A stretch of 64,000 nucleotides of DNA from Bacteroidota bacterium (lineage in GTDB: Bacteria > Bacteroidota > JABWAT01). The DNA lies in the NCBI GenBank assembly GCA_023151185.1, contig JAKLJL010000001.1, positions 928,306-992,305 on the forward strand, given 5' to 3'. This document shows, piece by piece, positions 8,666-18,710 of the stretch. Under the pieces are notes generated by a model. It did not search any database. It saw only the letters and a list, made by a program, of their open reading frames with translations, and was not told the DNA's origin. Position 1 is the first letter of the stretch, and every line of letters starts with the position of its first letter. The position numbers and the translations under genes were made by a program.

Positions 8666-9565
8666 ATGAAAACTGCTCTGGTTTTTCCGGGGCAGGCGTC
8701 CCAGTATGTCGGGATGACTGCCGATTTTTATTCAAGCTCTGCCGAAGCTAAAAAAGTACTGGATGAGGCAGTCTCGATTCTGGGCTTTAACATTCTGGAA
8801 GTTATGCACACTGGTCCGGAAGAAAGCCTGAAACAAACCGAAATTACCCAACCGGCAATTTTTATCCACAGCTATCTGGTTTACCGGCTTGCAAAGCTGG
8901 ACTTTCATGCCACGGCAGGACACTCATTAGGAGAATATTCTGCGTTGGCAGCCGCGGGTGTTTTTGATTTTGCAACCGGGTTAAAGCTGGTTCGCCTCAG
9001 AGGGGAACTCATGCAGAAGGCAGGCACCGAACAGCCCGGTACCATGGCAGCCATTGTTGGGGCAACACCCGAAGCGGTGACCGAAGCGTGCAGGGAAGCC
9101 GCCTCTGAAGGAATTGTTCAGCCAGCCAATTTTAATTCTCCGGGTCAGATTGTGATTTCGGGTTCAGTTCCGGGCGTGAAGAAAGCCATGGAACTTGCCA
9201 AATCAAAAGGTGCCAAAATTGTAAAGGAACTTGTTGTGTCAGGGGCATTTCACTCACCGCTGATGGCTTCTGCTTCTCAGGAGTTGGGAAAAGCTCTTGA
9301 ATCGGCAAGTTTCAGTCCGGCCAGGGTTCCAGTTTACCTGAATGTAACTGCAAAACCGGCAACTGACCCGACCGAAATCAAGACCTACCTGCTTCAGCAG
9401 CTTACAAGTCCCGTCCGCTGGGAAGAACTGACGGTTAATATGGCTGCAGACGGAATTACCCGGTTTGTTGAAGCCGGACCCGGCAAAGTTCTTCAGGGTC
9501 TGGTTAAAAGAACCGTTGCAGCAGCAGAAGTTTCTGGTTATGACAAAGCCGAAGATATCGGATAA
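8666..9565 (+). CDS. fabD: Malonyl-CoA:ACP transacylase
   Basis: 299 residues. Loads malonyl onto ACP. The N-terminus has the FPGQASQYVGM motif, the nucleophile elbow GHSLGEYSAL holds the active Ser, and SGAFHSPLM holds the catalytic His. Usual length. Sits between fabH and fabG and ends nine bases before the fabG start, whose SD follows the fabD stop. Confidence 0.96.
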   Translation: MKTALVFPGQASQYVGMTADFYSSSAEAKKVLDEAVSILGFNILEVMHTGPEESLKQTEITQPAIFIHSYLVYRLAKLDFHATAGHSLGEYSALAAAGVFDFATGLKLVRLRGELMQKAGTEQPGTMAAIVGATPEAVTEACREAASEGIVQPANFNSPGQIVISGSVPGVKKAMELAKSKGAKIVKELVVSGAFHSPLMASASQELGKALESASFSPARVPVYLNVTAKPATDPTEIKTYLLQQLTSPVRWEELTVNMAADGITRFVEAGPGKVLQGLVKRTVAAAEVSGYDKAEDIG

Positions 9566-9574
9566 GGAGAGAGT

Positions 9575-10321
9575 ATGATCAGTCTGAAGGGAAAAACAGC
9601 ATTAGTAACCGGTGGGTCAAGAGGAATCGGCAAGGCGATTGTTCTGAAACTCGCACAGGCAGGCGCAGATGTCGCCTTTACTTACCGGTCAAGCACGGCT
9701 CAGGCCGAAGAGGTTAAAGCTGAAGCAGAAAAGTACGGAGTCAGAGCCCTTTCGTTTCAGGCTGATGCGGTTGATCCGGTTCAGGCTGCCGAGGTCGTGA
9801 AAGCCATTACTGACGCCTGGGGACGGTTGGATATACTGATCAATAATGCAGGTGTTACCAAAGACGGTCTGCTTATGAGAATGTCTGAGCAGGATTGGGA
9901 TTATGTCATCAATTCAAATCTGAAATCAGTCTTCAATTACACCAAAGCTGCCATGAAAACCATGATGAGTCAGCGTTCAGGAAAAATGATCAACATTTCG
10001 TCTGTTGTCGGATCAATGGGAAATGCTGGTCAGGCCAATTATGCCGCTTCCAAAGCAGGTATTGTGGGGTTTTCCAAATCAGTAGCCAAGGAACTTTCCA
10101 GCCGCAATGTTACCTGTAATGTCGTAGCACCGGGTTGGGTGGATACTGATATGACCCATGTTCTTTCTGAGGATGCAAAAAAAGCCTTCATGGATTCCAT
10201 CCCGTTAAAACGTGCCGCAACACCAGACGATATTGCCGGTGCTGTCCTCTTCCTGAGTTCAGATCTGAGCAATTATATTACCGGTCAGGTCCTGCATGTC
10301 GATGGCGGAATGGTGATGTAA
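9575..10321 (+). CDS. fabG: 3-oxoacyl-ACP reductase
   Basis: 248 residues, short-chain dehydrogenase. NADPH-binding TGGSRGIGKA at the N-terminus, NNAG in the middle, catalytic Ser (NISSVVGSMG) and YAASKAG giving the Tyr-Lys pair. C-terminal VLHVDGGMVM is typical of FabG. The SD AAGGAGA is strong. Reduces beta-ketoacyl-ACP in each elongation cycle. It is the last gene before the separate acpP promoter. Confidence 0.96.
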   Translation: MISLKGKTALVTGGSRGIGKAIVLKLAQAGADVAFTYRSSTAQAEEVKAEAEKYGVRALSFQADAVDPVQAAEVVKAITDAWGRLDILINNAGVTKDGLLMRMSEQDWDYVINSNLKSVFNYTKAAMKTMMSQRSGKMINISSVVGSMGNAGQANYAASKAGIVGFSKSVAKELSSRNVTCNVVAPGWVDTDMTHVLSEDAKKAFMDSIPLKRAATPDDIAGAVLFLSSDLSNYITGQVLHVDGGMVM

Positions 10322-10324
10322 AAA

Positions 10325-10355
10325 TTGCCTGTGTCATTCATATCCGCTATATTTG
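10325..10355 (+). promoter_or_regulatory. Bacteroidota-type promoter for acpP
   Basis: TTG (10325-10327), 20 nt, TATATTTG (10348-10355): a perfect consensus match directly after the fabG stop. A 5-bp stem (10343-10347 with 10355-10359) followed by seven Ts (10361-10367) overlaps it and may act as a weak terminator for transcripts coming from fabG. Confidence 0.65.
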
Positions 10356-10396
10356 CGGAGTTTTTTTGACAGTACATAAACAAAAGGAGCACAACT

Positions 10397-10633
10397 GTGG
10401 CTAATGTATCAGAAAAAGTAAAAGAAATTATCATTGAGAAACTGGGTGTAGATGCCTCTCAGATCACCAATGAAGCCAGCTTCACCAACGATCTCGGTGC
10501 AGATTCTCTTGACACTGTAGAACTGATTATGGAATTTGAAAAGGCTTTCGGCATTACCATCCCGGATGAAGATGCTGAAAAAATCGGCACTGTTGGTGCT
10601 GCTGTTGATTATATCGAGAAACACGTAAAGTAA
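10397..10633 (+). CDS. acpP: Acyl carrier protein
   Basis: 78 residues, acidic. The phosphopantetheine attachment site is in [14 protein letters not shown] (Ser after GAD). The start is a GTG at 10397, supported by the SD AAAGGAG about 9 nt upstream and by the family-typical first residues [11 protein letters not shown]. The gene has a perfect promoter in front (10325-10355) and a strong terminator behind (10654-10687), so it can be made as a separate, abundant mRNA inside the fab cluster. Confidence 0.97.
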   Translation: MANVSEKVKEIIIEKLGVDASQITNEASFTNDLGADSLDTVELIMEFEKAFGITIPDEDAEKIGTVGAAVDYIEKHVK

Positions 10634-10653
10634 TCCGGTCCTGTTCGAGTATC

Positions 10654-10687
10654 AGCCCATGGCACCCTGTGCCATGGGCTTTCTTTT
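10654..10687 (+). terminator. Rho-independent terminator after acpP
   Basis: Perfect 12-bp inverted repeat AGCCCATGGCAC / GTGCCATGGGCT (10654-10665 and 10669-10680) with a 3-nt loop, followed by TTCTTTT. Lies in the 78-nt gap between acpP and fabF. Confidence 0.88.
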
Positions 10688-10711
10688 AAATAAATTCATG
10701 AGGTAAGTTGT

Positions 10712-11962
10712 ATGTCAAACCAGAAACGGGTTGTCGTTACAGGTATGGGTGCATTAACCCCGGTCGGGCTTTCAGTTCCGGAGTTTTGGAACGGTCTGAT
10801 GGCTGCAAAATCAGGCGCTGCAAAAATTGCTCAGTTCGATGTCACCGGTCACGATACTCAGTTTGCCCATGAACTTAAAAATTTTCAGGCAGTCAATTAT
10901 ATTGACCGGAAATCCGTTCAGCGGATGGATCCGTTTTGCCAGTATGCCGTAATTGCAGCCGAGGAAGCCGTAAAAGATTCAGGACTGGAGGCCTTTTCAG
11001 GACTGGACAAAGATCGGGTCGGCGTTACCATCGGTTCGGGAATTGGCGGCATGCAAACTTATGTAAATCAAACCAAGAATCTGCTTCAGGGTGGCCCGGG
11101 ACGGGTGAGCCCTTTTTTTATTCCGATGCTGATTCCGGATATCTCCTCAGGCCATGTCTCGATAAAATATGGGTTCAAAGGTCCGAATTATTCAACTGTC
11201 AGTGCCTGTGCAACCGGTAGTCATTCCATTGCAGATGCAGTAATGCTGATCCGGAATGATCTGGCAGATGTCATTATTGCCGGCGGTGCGGAAGCCCCGA
11301 TTTGTGAAATGGGAGTGGCGGGCTTCAATTCAATGAAAGCTCTTTCCACCCGGAATGATGCTCCTGAACTGGCCTCCCGTCCATTTGATAAAGACCGGGA
11401 TGGTTTTGTAATGGGTGAAGGGGCAGGGATCCTGGTTGTGGAATCCTTGGATCATGCCCTGGCCCGCGGTGCGAAAATTTATGCCGAACTGGTTGGGTTT
11501 GGTGTTACCGGCGATGCCTATCACATGACAGCACCTGCCCCGGGCGGAGAAGGCGCTGTTCGTGCCATGAAAATGGCGCTGAAAATGGCCGGTGTTTCCC
11601 CGGATGTGGTCGGTTACATCAATGCCCACGGTACCTCGACTCCTTTGGGTGATAAACAGGAATCGGAAGCCATTAAAACGGTTTTTGGCGATCATGCTTT
11701 TAAACTGAAAGTCAGTTCAACGAAATCAATGACCGGGCACCTTCTGGGTGCGGCTGGTGGAATTGAGGCAATCGCAACTATTCTGGCTTTGCAAAACCAA
11801 AAAGTGCCGCCAACCATTAACCTGACCAATCCGGATCCGGAATGTGATCTGGATTATGTACCGAATCAGCCTGTGGCAGCAAGTCTGGATTTTGCATTGA
11901 GCAATACCTTTGGGTTCGGCGGTCATAATGCAACCCTTCTTGTTAAAAAATATTCAAACTGA
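10712..11962 (+). CDS. fabF: Beta-ketoacyl-ACP synthase II
   Basis: 416 residues. Elongating condensing enzyme. Active Cys in VSACATGSHS, first His in NAHGTSTPLGD, second His in SMTGHLLGAAGG; N-terminus VVVTGMGALTPVG. It follows the acpP terminator without an obvious promoter in the 78-nt gap, so it probably relies on read-through or on a promoter I could not recognise. rnc starts 7 nt later. Confidence 0.96.
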   Translation: MSNQKRVVVTGMGALTPVGLSVPEFWNGLMAAKSGAAKIAQFDVTGHDTQFAHELKNFQAVNYIDRKSVQRMDPFCQYAVIAAEEAVKDSGLEAFSGLDKDRVGVTIGSGIGGMQTYVNQTKNLLQGGPGRVSPFFIPMLIPDISSGHVSIKYGFKGPNYSTVSACATGSHSIADAVMLIRNDLADVIIAGGAEAPICEMGVAGFNSMKALSTRNDAPELASRPFDKDRDGFVMGEGAGILVVESLDHALARGAKIYAELVGFGVTGDAYHMTAPAPGGEGAVRAMKMALKMAGVSPDVVGYINAHGTSTPLGDKQESEAIKTVFGDHAFKLKVSSTKSMTGHLLGAAGGIEAIATILALQNQKVPPTINLTNPDPECDLDYVPNQPVAASLDFALSNTFGFGGHNATLLVKKYSN

Positions 11963-11968
11963 TTCAAA

Positions 11969-12715
11969 ATGAGACCGGGAATGTGGACTGCAGTTTCCGG
12001 TTTTTTCCATTCCTTCTTCAGCAGCCGGCAGGCAAAAGCCTTCAGCCGGCTTGCCGGATACCCCATCCGGAATCCTGCCTTGTTTTCACAGGCCCTATCT
12101 CACCGAAGCTTTTTTGACCATCCGGCAGAACAGGCCGAATTTTCAAATGAACGCCTGGAGTTTCTGGGTGATGCCATCCTGGATGCGGTCATTGCCGAGT
12201 ACCTTTTCAGACGGTTTCCCGGAAAAGACGAGGGCTTTTTGTCGAAAAAACGGGATCAGATTGTAAATGGGAAAGTTCTGTCGGGTTATGCAAAAGACCT
12301 TGGACTGCTTGGCCTGATGAATATCAGCTTTCAGGCAAAAAAAAGAGCTGCCTGTGATTCTCCCAAACTGCTTGCAGATGCTCTTGAAGCCTTTATCGGA
12401 GCAATTTTTCTGGATCACTCGTTTGAAATGGCCAGAAAATTCATTCTGTCCAGAATCCTGCAGTCGGTAGATCTCGACTCGCTTGCAGAACGGGATGAAA
12501 ACTATAAAAGTATTCTTTTGGAATATGTTCAGGCTAACGGTTCTGCCGATCTCAAGTATGTCTGTATCAGTGAAGACGGTCCGCCGCACCAGAAAGAATA
12601 TACCATGCAGGTCAGGATCAATGAGGAATGTCTCGGATCCGGTTCCGGCAGGTCAAAAAAGGAAGCCGAACAAAATGCAGCGAAGGATACTCTGCGGATC
12701 AAAAACCTGATCTGA
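11969..12715 (+). CDS. rnc: Ribonuclease III
   Basis: 248 residues. The RNase III signature ERLEFLGDAILDAVIA is present with its acidic metal ligands, followed by a C-terminal double-stranded RNA-binding domain (about 175-245, ending GRSKKEAEQNAAKD). Cleaves dsRNA, including rRNA precursors. The fabF-rnc neighbourhood is common in this phylum and others. The first residues (MRPGMW) are not conserved and the second ATG at 11981 is an alternative start. Confidence 0.95.
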   Translation: MRPGMWTAVSGFFHSFFSSRQAKAFSRLAGYPIRNPALFSQALSHRSFFDHPAEQAEFSNERLEFLGDAILDAVIAEYLFRRFPGKDEGFLSKKRDQIVNGKVLSGYAKDLGLLGLMNISFQAKKRAACDSPKLLADALEAFIGAIFLDHSFEMARKFILSRILQSVDLDSLAERDENYKSILLEYVQANGSADLKYVCISEDGPPHQKEYTMQVRINEECLGSGSGRSKKEAEQNAAKDTLRIKNLI

Positions 12716-12810
12716 TTTATCCCGGCTTAATTCTTGATTATTCTTATCTGTTTTCAGTCGTTCAATTCCATTTTAAGGCAGATATTTCCTAACTTTCCGG
12801 ACTGAAAGCC

Positions 12811-12844
12811 GGAACAGGTCCAGCAGAATTTCTGTTTCTGTTCC
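12811..12844 (+). other. Inverted repeat in the gcvP leader
   Basis: GGAACAG (12811-12817) pairs with CTGTTCC (12838-12844); between them CAGAA and TTCTG form a second small stem. Directly upstream of gcvP. It does not match the glycine riboswitch. Role unknown. Confidence 0.3.
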
Positions 12845-12875
12845 GAAATAAAAGTGAACAAACCAGGAAACAGAC

Positions 12876-15737
12876 ATGACCAGTTTGACCCACCCAGACC
12901 ACTTTAAAGACCGCCACATCGGCCCATCGGGCAGTGAAACCGCTGAAATGCTGAAAACAGTTGGAGTTAGTTCAACTGAAGATCTGATCCTCCAGACTAT
13001 CCCCGAAAAAATACTTCTCAGAAAAAATCTGACTCTGCCCGAGGCTCTGTCTGAGCAGGAACTTCTTCTTCATCTGAAGGAGATTGCATCCAAAAATAAA
13101 GTGTTTAAATCCTATATCGGAATGGGGTATTACGGTACGTATACGCCGCCCGTCATTCAGAGGAATATTCTGGAGAATCCGGGTTGGTACACGCAATATA
13201 CCCCGTATCAGGCCGAAATTGCTCAGGGCCGGTTAGAAGCCTTATTGAATTTCCAGACGATGATCATTGACCTGACCGGAATGGAAATTGCCAATGCTTC
13301 TCTTTTGGATGAAGCCACAGCCGCCGCAGAGGCCATGATCATGGTTTTCGGCCAAACCCGCCAAACCCGGCCCGGTTCGGATACTTTTTTAATTTTTGGA
13401 TCGGTTTTTCCACAAACGCTTTCAGTTCTTAAAACACGGTCGGCTCCTTTCGGAATCAAAATCCGGGAGGTGGAGCAAGGCACAGATTGGAAAGAGGACT
13501 CCGTTTTTGGAATTTTTACCCAATATCCCGATGGAAACGGGGAAGTGACTGAGATTGAACCCGTTATCAGAGAGGCTTCTGCTTCGGGAATTCTGTCTGT
13601 GGTTTCGGCTGATCTGCTTAGTCTGACCTTATTGAAACCGCCAGGGGAAATGGGGGCAGATGTGGTGGTGGGAACAACCCAACGGTTTGGTGTTCCCGTT
13701 ATGTACGGTGGTCCGCATGCAGGTTATTTTGCAACCCGGGATCAGTTTAAGCGGTTCATGCCGGGCAGAATCATCGGGGTTTCGGTCGACGCCTCCGGAA
13801 ACAGAGCTCTCCGGATGGCCCTGCAAACCCGGGAACAGCATATCCGAAGAGATAAAGCTACATCCAATATTTGTACCGCACAGGTTCTTTTGGCAATACT
13901 GGCTGCAATGTATGCCGTTTATCATGGTCCTGACCGGTTAAAGGCACTTGCCGAAAGGATTCATCAACTGACCTTAAAGCTCAATTCCGGACTCCGTCTG
14001 CCCGGAATCAACCAGGTGAACCGGGTTTTCTTTGATACCCTTAAAATCAAACTGGATTCCGTGGAAAAAGTTGAAAAACTGAAAGAAATTACCGTTGAAG
14101 CAGGAATTAACCTGAGGTATTTCGGTGAAACTGAAGTTGGAATTTCACTGGATGAGACGGTTACCGCCGAGGATGTTGACAAACTCATCGGCCTGTTCAC
14201 CCAGATTACCGGTAGAAACTCTCATCAGAACGGAAATGGGGCACCGGTGCACCTGCCGCTGAGGGCAAGCCGGTATTTAACCCATCCGGTATTTTCTTCC
14301 TATCACTCTGAAACTGAGATGCTGCGGTATCTGAAACGGCTTGAAAGCAAGGATTTAGCCCTGAATGTTTCGATGATCCCACTGGGGTCCTGCACCATGA
14401 AATTAAATGCAGCAGCAGAAATGGTTCCGGTAACCTGGCCGGAATTTGCATCCATTCACCCGTTTGTACCAGTCAGTCAGGCTGCCGGCTATGGTGAACT
14501 GATTTGCAGCCTGGGCCAGTATTTATGTGAAATAACCGGTTTCCATGGGGTTTCATTCCAGCCAAACAGTGGTGCACAAGGCGAATATGCCGGGCTGATG
14601 GTTATAAGGGAGTACCTGAATTCCAGAGGCAATAGCCAACGAAATATTGTCTTGATACCTTCCTCGGCGCACGGAACAAATCCGGCAAGTGCCGTGATGG
14701 CAGGAATGCAGGTGGTGGTTGTAGCGTGTGATGAGCTGGGGAATATTGATGTTTCTGATCTGAAGCTGAAAATTGAGTCACACCGGGAGTCATTGGCAGC
14801 TTTAATGGTAACGTATCCATCAACCCATGGCGTGTTCGAAGAATCCATAACGGATATCTGCCGGATGATTCATGAAGCCGGTGGACAGGTTTATATGGAT
14901 GGGGCGAATATGAATGCTCAGGTCGGACTGACAAGCCCTTACCTGATCGGGGCGGATGTCTGTCACCTGAATCTTCACAAAACATTTGCAATTCCGCATG
15001 GCGGCGGCGGGCCGGGAGTCGGCCCCATTTGTGTCGCAGAACATCTTACTCCATTCCTGCCGGGGCACCCGGTAATCAGTTCAGGCGGTGGACCGGCAGT
15101 CTCTGCTGCCCAGTATGGTAGTGCCGGAATTCTTGCTATTTCTTATGCCTACATCCGGATGATGGGTCCTGACGGACTAAAAAAGGCAACCGAGATCGCA
15201 ATTTTGAATGCCAATTACATCAAAGAACTCCTGACCGGGCATTTTGATGTCCTCTATCAGGGAAGCAGGGGAAGAATTGCCCATGAGGCCATTTTTGATC
15301 TGAGATCTTTTAAACCGGCCGGAATTGAAGCAGAGGATGTTGCCAAACGGCTGATGGATTATGGATACCATGCGCCAACTGTTTCGTTTCCGGTGGCAGG
15401 TACAATTATGATTGAACCTACAGAAAGTGAGTCAAAAGCTGAACTGGACAGGTTCTGCCGGGCCTTGATTTCAATCCGGAATGAAATAAGAGAAGTTGAA
15501 TCCGGACTTGCAGATAAAACCGATAATGTGCTTAAAAATTCACCGCATACGGCTGGAGTTGTTACCCGGGATAACTGGGAACATTCTTATTCAAGAAGTA
15601 AGGCTGCCTTTCCGCTTGAAGAAATCCGGGAAAATAAATTCTGGCCGTCCGTTTCAAGGGTGAATAATGCACATGGAGACAGAAATCTGATCTGTTCCTG
15701 CCTGCCCATCGACGCTTACAGCGAAACTGCGGTTTGA
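12876..15737 (+). CDS. gcvP: Glycine dehydrogenase (decarboxylating), single-chain P protein
   Basis: 953 residues, the fused form in which the alpha-like and beta-like halves are on one chain. N-terminus [12 protein letters not shown]-binding Lys in the C-terminal half ([16 protein letters not shown]). Decarboxylates glycine and passes the aminomethyl group to the lipoyl arm of the H protein. gcvT and gcvH are not adjacent, so the rest of the cleavage system lies elsewhere. The 160-nt leader has an inverted repeat (12811-12844) but no glycine-riboswitch motif. A strong terminator follows at 15755-15791. Confidence 0.96.
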   Translation: MTSLTHPDHFKDRHIGPSGSETAEMLKTVGVSSTEDLILQTIPEKILLRKNLTLPEALSEQELLLHLKEIASKNKVFKSYIGMGYYGTYTPPVIQRNILENPGWYTQYTPYQAEIAQGRLEALLNFQTMIIDLTGMEIANASLLDEATAAAEAMIMVFGQTRQTRPGSDTFLIFGSVFPQTLSVLKTRSAPFGIKIREVEQGTDWKEDSVFGIFTQYPDGNGEVTEIEPVIREASASGILSVVSADLLSLTLLKPPGEMGADVVVGTTQRFGVPVMYGGPHAGYFATRDQFKRFMPGRIIGVSVDASGNRALRMALQTREQHIRRDKATSNICTAQVLLAILAAMYAVYHGPDRLKALAERIHQLTLKLNSGLRLPGINQVNRVFFDTLKIKLDSVEKVEKLKEITVEAGINLRYFGETEVGISLDETVTAEDVDKLIGLFTQITGRNSHQNGNGAPVHLPLRASRYLTHPVFSSYHSETEMLRYLKRLESKDLALNVSMIPLGSCTMKLNAAAEMVPVTWPEFASIHPFVPVSQAAGYGELICSLGQYLCEITGFHGVSFQPNSGAQGEYAGLMVIREYLNSRGNSQRNIVLIPSSAHGTNPASAVMAGMQVVVVACDELGNIDVSDLKLKIESHRESLAALMVTYPSTHGVFEESITDICRMIHEAGGQVYMDGANMNAQVGLTSPYLIGADVCHLNLHKTFAIPHGGGGPGVGPICVAEHLTPFLPGHPVISSGGGPAVSAAQYGSAGILAISYAYIRMMGPDGLKKATEIAILNANYIKELLTGHFDVLYQGSRGRIAHEAIFDLRSFKPAGIEAEDVAKRLMDYGYHAPTVSFPVAGTIMIEPTESESKAELDRFCRALISIRNEIREVESGLADKTDNVLKNSPHTAGVVTRDNWEHSYSRSKAAFPLEEIRENKFWPSVSRVNNAHGDRNLICSCLPIDAYSETAV

Positions 15738-15754
15738 AGTTAACTTAGGTTTAC

Positions 15755-15791
15755 CCGGAAGGTGTCCTGCCGAAACACCTTCCGGTTTTTT
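15755..15791 (+). terminator. Rho-independent terminator after gcvP
   Basis: 11-bp perfect stem CCGGAAGGTGT / ACACCTTCCGG (15755-15765 and 15775-15785) with a 9-nt loop and six Ts (15786-15791). Confidence 0.9.
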
Positions 15792-15829
15792 CCGTATAGG
15801 TGCTTTTCCTTTTTCCGTACCGGGGCCAT

Positions 15830-17302
15830 ATGCTGAAAAAGTTCCTGCTACTCTCCGTTTCTCTCCTGTTTTCTCAGTCTGCTTTTTCCCAATCGGATCT
15901 CGTTGTCACTGAACTCAAAGTTCCGGGCTCTGTGTCAGATTATGCAGTTGCTGATCTCAACCGGGACGGACTCCAGGATTTTGTTGTTTCCTTTGTATCT
16001 ACTGCGGGACCAAAGGCAGGAAACCGGTTTATCGGTACTTTTTTACAAACTCCCGATGGATTTTATCAGGATGCAAACCAGACTTTGCAGCTTGACCTGT
16101 CGGTAATGGCATTTGAAATAGCCGATATGACTGGTGACGGAGCACCGGAGTTAATCCTTTTCCAGCCTGCCGGCGTTGGCATGATGCCATTTGTCAACGG
16201 GAATTTCAGAAAAGATCTTCTTAAATCCATCTCTGACCTGCCAGTTAATATTCCAGGTCCCGATAAAAATTATTTTCCACGTTTGGCCTCCTGTGTTGGT
16301 TCCAATGAAAACTCCTTCGATCAGTTGGTGTATCCATCCGGCAATTTTATTGTGGTGATTTCTGGCGGAAAGCAAAAACCTGCCAGTCCGCAAAAACTTT
16401 CCTGGCCCCAGGATGTCAGCCTCAATTCCTCATCAGCAGAGGGAATCAACCTTCAGGTCGAACTGCCAAAACCGGTGGCAATGCCGTATTCATCAGGTTC
16501 ATCAACCGATTTAATCCTGATTTCGGAAAAAAAATTGGTCCTGTTCCCGGGTGATCAAACCGGATTTTCCACCCAGGGGGAAGTTGCATTCCAGTTTTCT
16601 GCCTCACCGGATGAAACCGGCAGGATTTTAAAGGCCGGAGATTTTAACGGTGATTCTGTTCCTGACGTTTTTGCTGAGCGGAGGAAGCAAACTGATGTGA
16701 CTGAAAAAGAAGCCACCTATGAGTTTTACTGGGGTTACCGGGACTCAAAAGGAAAAACACAGATCAAGCTTAAACCGGATCAGGTTATTTCCGGCGCGGG
16801 ACTCTTGATTCAGGGATCATTCAACGATTTAAACCGGGATGGCCGTTCCGATTTTGTTCTGATGGAAGCAAAAGTTAACGTTACCAGCTTTTTAACCAGT
16901 TTTGTTACCCGTGAGACCAAAGTCGGATATAAATTTTTTCTTCAGAAAAACCAGAGATATACCGCAAGCCCAACGCTGGAACGGGATATCCCCCAATCCT
17001 TCAATCTCAGAAAAGAGTTTAACAGAACGTTTTTGATGTCGGTTGATGCAGATATTGACGGAGATGGGTTTCATGACCTGATTACCTTCAAAGACCAGAA
17101 AACTGTAATGGTCTTTGCCGGAATCCAAAGCAATATCATTTCTGCTCAGCCTGCATATGAGGTTTCTGTTGCACTTCCTCAGGAAGCCGACAACATCAGA
17201 GCTCTCTCTGTCTTTGAACCCAAACGTCATGATCTGGTTATCAGGTACTCCCAAAAAGATCCTGCAAACTTAAGATCACAGATCAAAATCATTTCCCGCT
17301 GA
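15830..17302 (+). CDS. FG-GAP/VCBS-repeat exported protein
   Basis: 490 residues from the ATG at 15830. A GTG 30 nt upstream is in frame, but only the ATG puts the signal peptide (MLKKFLLLSVSLLFSQSAFS) at the N-terminus. Five Asp-rich calcium-type motifs can be seen: DLNRDGLQDF, DMTGDGAPEL, DFNGDSVPDV, DLNRDGRSDF and DIDGDGFHDL, spaced as in FG-GAP/VCBS beta-propellers. There is no T9SS C-terminal domain, so it may stay in the periplasm or be held at the outer membrane. It precedes an Omp85-like barrel that has its own promoter. Function unknown. Confidence 0.75.
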   Translation: MLKKFLLLSVSLLFSQSAFSQSDLVVTELKVPGSVSDYAVADLNRDGLQDFVVSFVSTAGPKAGNRFIGTFLQTPDGFYQDANQTLQLDLSVMAFEIADMTGDGAPELILFQPAGVGMMPFVNGNFRKDLLKSISDLPVNIPGPDKNYFPRLASCVGSNENSFDQLVYPSGNFIVVISGGKQKPASPQKLSWPQDVSLNSSSAEGINLQVELPKPVAMPYSSGSSTDLILISEKKLVLFPGDQTGFSTQGEVAFQFSASPDETGRILKAGDFNGDSVPDVFAERRKQTDVTEKEATYEFYWGYRDSKGKTQIKLKPDQVISGAGLLIQGSFNDLNRDGRSDFVLMEAKVNVTSFLTSFVTRETKVGYKFFLQKNQRYTASPTLERDIPQSFNLRKEFNRTFLMSVDADIDGDGFHDLITFKDQKTVMVFAGIQSNIISAQPAYEVSVALPQEADNIRALSVFEPKRHDLVIRYSQKDPANLRSQIKIISR

Positions 17303-17304
17303 AC

Positions 17305-17336
17305 TTGGAACACTCTGTTCTGATGTCGTATTTTTG
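17305..17336 (+). promoter_or_regulatory. Bacteroidota-type promoter for the Omp85-like gene
   Basis: TTG (17305-17307), 21 nt, TATTTTTG (17329-17336). Starts two bases after the upstream stop codon; the ATG at 17358 is 22 nt from the -7 box, which supports that start over an upstream TTG at 17334. Confidence 0.6.
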
Positions 17337-17357
17337 CATCCTTCTGCAAAAACCAGT

Positions 17358-18710
17358 ATGATATTAATTTTCCTAACTTTCTTTATTTTTAGCGATCCCT
17401 CGGGGTTTCTGATCTCTTCCATCCGGGTGGACGGGAATGAGCAAACTCAGGAGTTTATCATTCTCCGGGAAATTGATATTAAACCCGGCGACCGGGTCTC
17501 AAAGGACAGAATTGAATATTTCAGGGACCGGGTTTATTCAACAGATTTATTTACCCGGGTAGATTACCGTCTTGAACCGGAAGGTGATGGGTTCTGCCTG
17601 ATTTATACTGTTCATGAAAGGTGGTATTGGGCGGTTTTCCCGACACTTTCCTTTCAAAACGTGAACAAGCGGCGGCCCTGGTCAGTTTCTGAATGGGAAG
17701 ATCCGACTTATGGGTTTCAGGCACTTCACAAAAATGTGTTGGGCCGGGGGATGCTCATGCGGATCAGTGCTCAGGCCGGGTATAGTCAGTCATTTTCACT
17801 TGGGTTTTATGATCCAAACAGTTTTCTGAATCCCGATTATTTGTTTTTTACCGGTTTTAATTACCAGAAATCTTCAGCTCAAAATAAGTTTGAAGATCTC
17901 TCTTCAGCCGGTAAGGATGAAAGCCTGGGACTTTATGTGGGAACAGGGTACCGATTTTCTCCCTATTCAAACCTCTCCGGCTCACTGATTTACCGGATGA
18001 TCTCGGTTTCAAAACCAGGTTCGGATACATCGGTTGTTTTGCTTGTGAATAAGGCTGAAGGAAAGGATATTAATGCTGGGATTTCTTTGAACTGGCTCAC
18101 GGATAAAAGAAATTCACGGGAATTTGCCACTGAAGGCTATCTTTTTGCAGCAGAGGGGGTTAGCCTTAGCGAAGTTGTAACTGGTTCCTTTTATGGAAAA
18201 GTCCGGGTAGATGGGCGGGCGTACTATCCGGTCTCAGATTGGGTGTCCCTGGCTGGAATGATGAGTTATGAAACCGGGCTTGGCAGGGTACTTCCTTATT
18301 ACGACCACTATCTGACCGGGAAAGATGAATATTTCAGAGGCTATCAGTCTGTGATTCTGGAATCAACCAGCCGGTGGCTTTTCAGGTCAGAACTCAGGCA
18401 TCAGGTTATAGAGCCACGGGTAACAGAGCTGAATTGGGTGCCCGTTCGTCAGTTCAGAGATTTCAGATGGGGTGTTTATGCACTTCTTTTTGCGGATGCT
18501 GGCTTCTTGCCGGAGCCGGGTGCAATTTACTCAGGTTTGCATCATACTAACAGGTTAAAAAGCCTGGAAAAGTATTACGACCGGGTTTTGGTTTCCGGCG
18601 GGTTGGCACTAAATGTTATCCTTCCGTATTCAGTCGTTTTTAAAAGTGAAGTAGCCTTCGTTCCTGATGGAAAATCAACGATCTGGTTTCAAACCGGGCG
18701 GGCCTTCTGA
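17358..18710 (+). CDS. Omp85-family outer-membrane barrel with one POTRA domain
   Basis: 450 residues from the ATG at 17358; an upstream TTG (17334) lies inside the promoter -7 box and is unlikely. Short signal sequence, then one POTRA-like domain (about 22-90: SSIRVDGNEQTQ, ILREIDIKPGD, YSTDLFTRVDYRL) and a C-terminal 16-strand-type barrel of the bacterial surface antigen (D15) family. The loop-6 signature appears as YFRGYQ (compare VRGF). One POTRA is far fewer than the five of BamA, so it is more like a small TamA/FhaC-type or patatin-associated barrel. Its stop overlaps the rsmE start (TGATG). Substrate unknown. Confidence 0.75.
   Translation: MILIFLTFFIFSDPSGFLISSIRVDGNEQTQEFIILREIDIKPGDRVSKDRIEYFRDRVYSTDLFTRVDYRLEPEGDGFCLIYTVHERWYWAVFPTLSFQNVNKRRPWSVSEWEDPTYGFQALHKNVLGRGMLMRISAQAGYSQSFSLGFYDPNSFLNPDYLFFTGFNYQKSSAQNKFEDLSSAGKDESLGLYVGTGYRFSPYSNLSGSLIYRMISVSKPGSDTSVVLLVNKAEGKDINAGISLNWLTDKRNSREFATEGYLFAAEGVSLSEVVTGSFYGKVRVDGRAYYPVSDWVSLAGMMSYETGLGRVLPYYDHYLTGKDEYFRGYQSVILESTSRWLFRSELRHQVIEPRVTELNWVPVRQFRDFRWGVYALLFADAGFLPEPGAIYSGLHHTNRLKSLEKYYDRVLVSGGLALNVILPYSVVFKSEVAFVPDGKSTIWFQTGRAF

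Noticed and set aside
12716..12875. Glycine riboswitch in front of gcvP
   Set aside because: The leader has an inverted repeat but none of the conserved bases of the glycine aptamer, and it is short for the usual tandem form.
15800..15830. GTG start for the VCBS protein
   Set aside because: It would place ten extra residues before the signal peptide, and nothing supports it as a ribosome-binding context.
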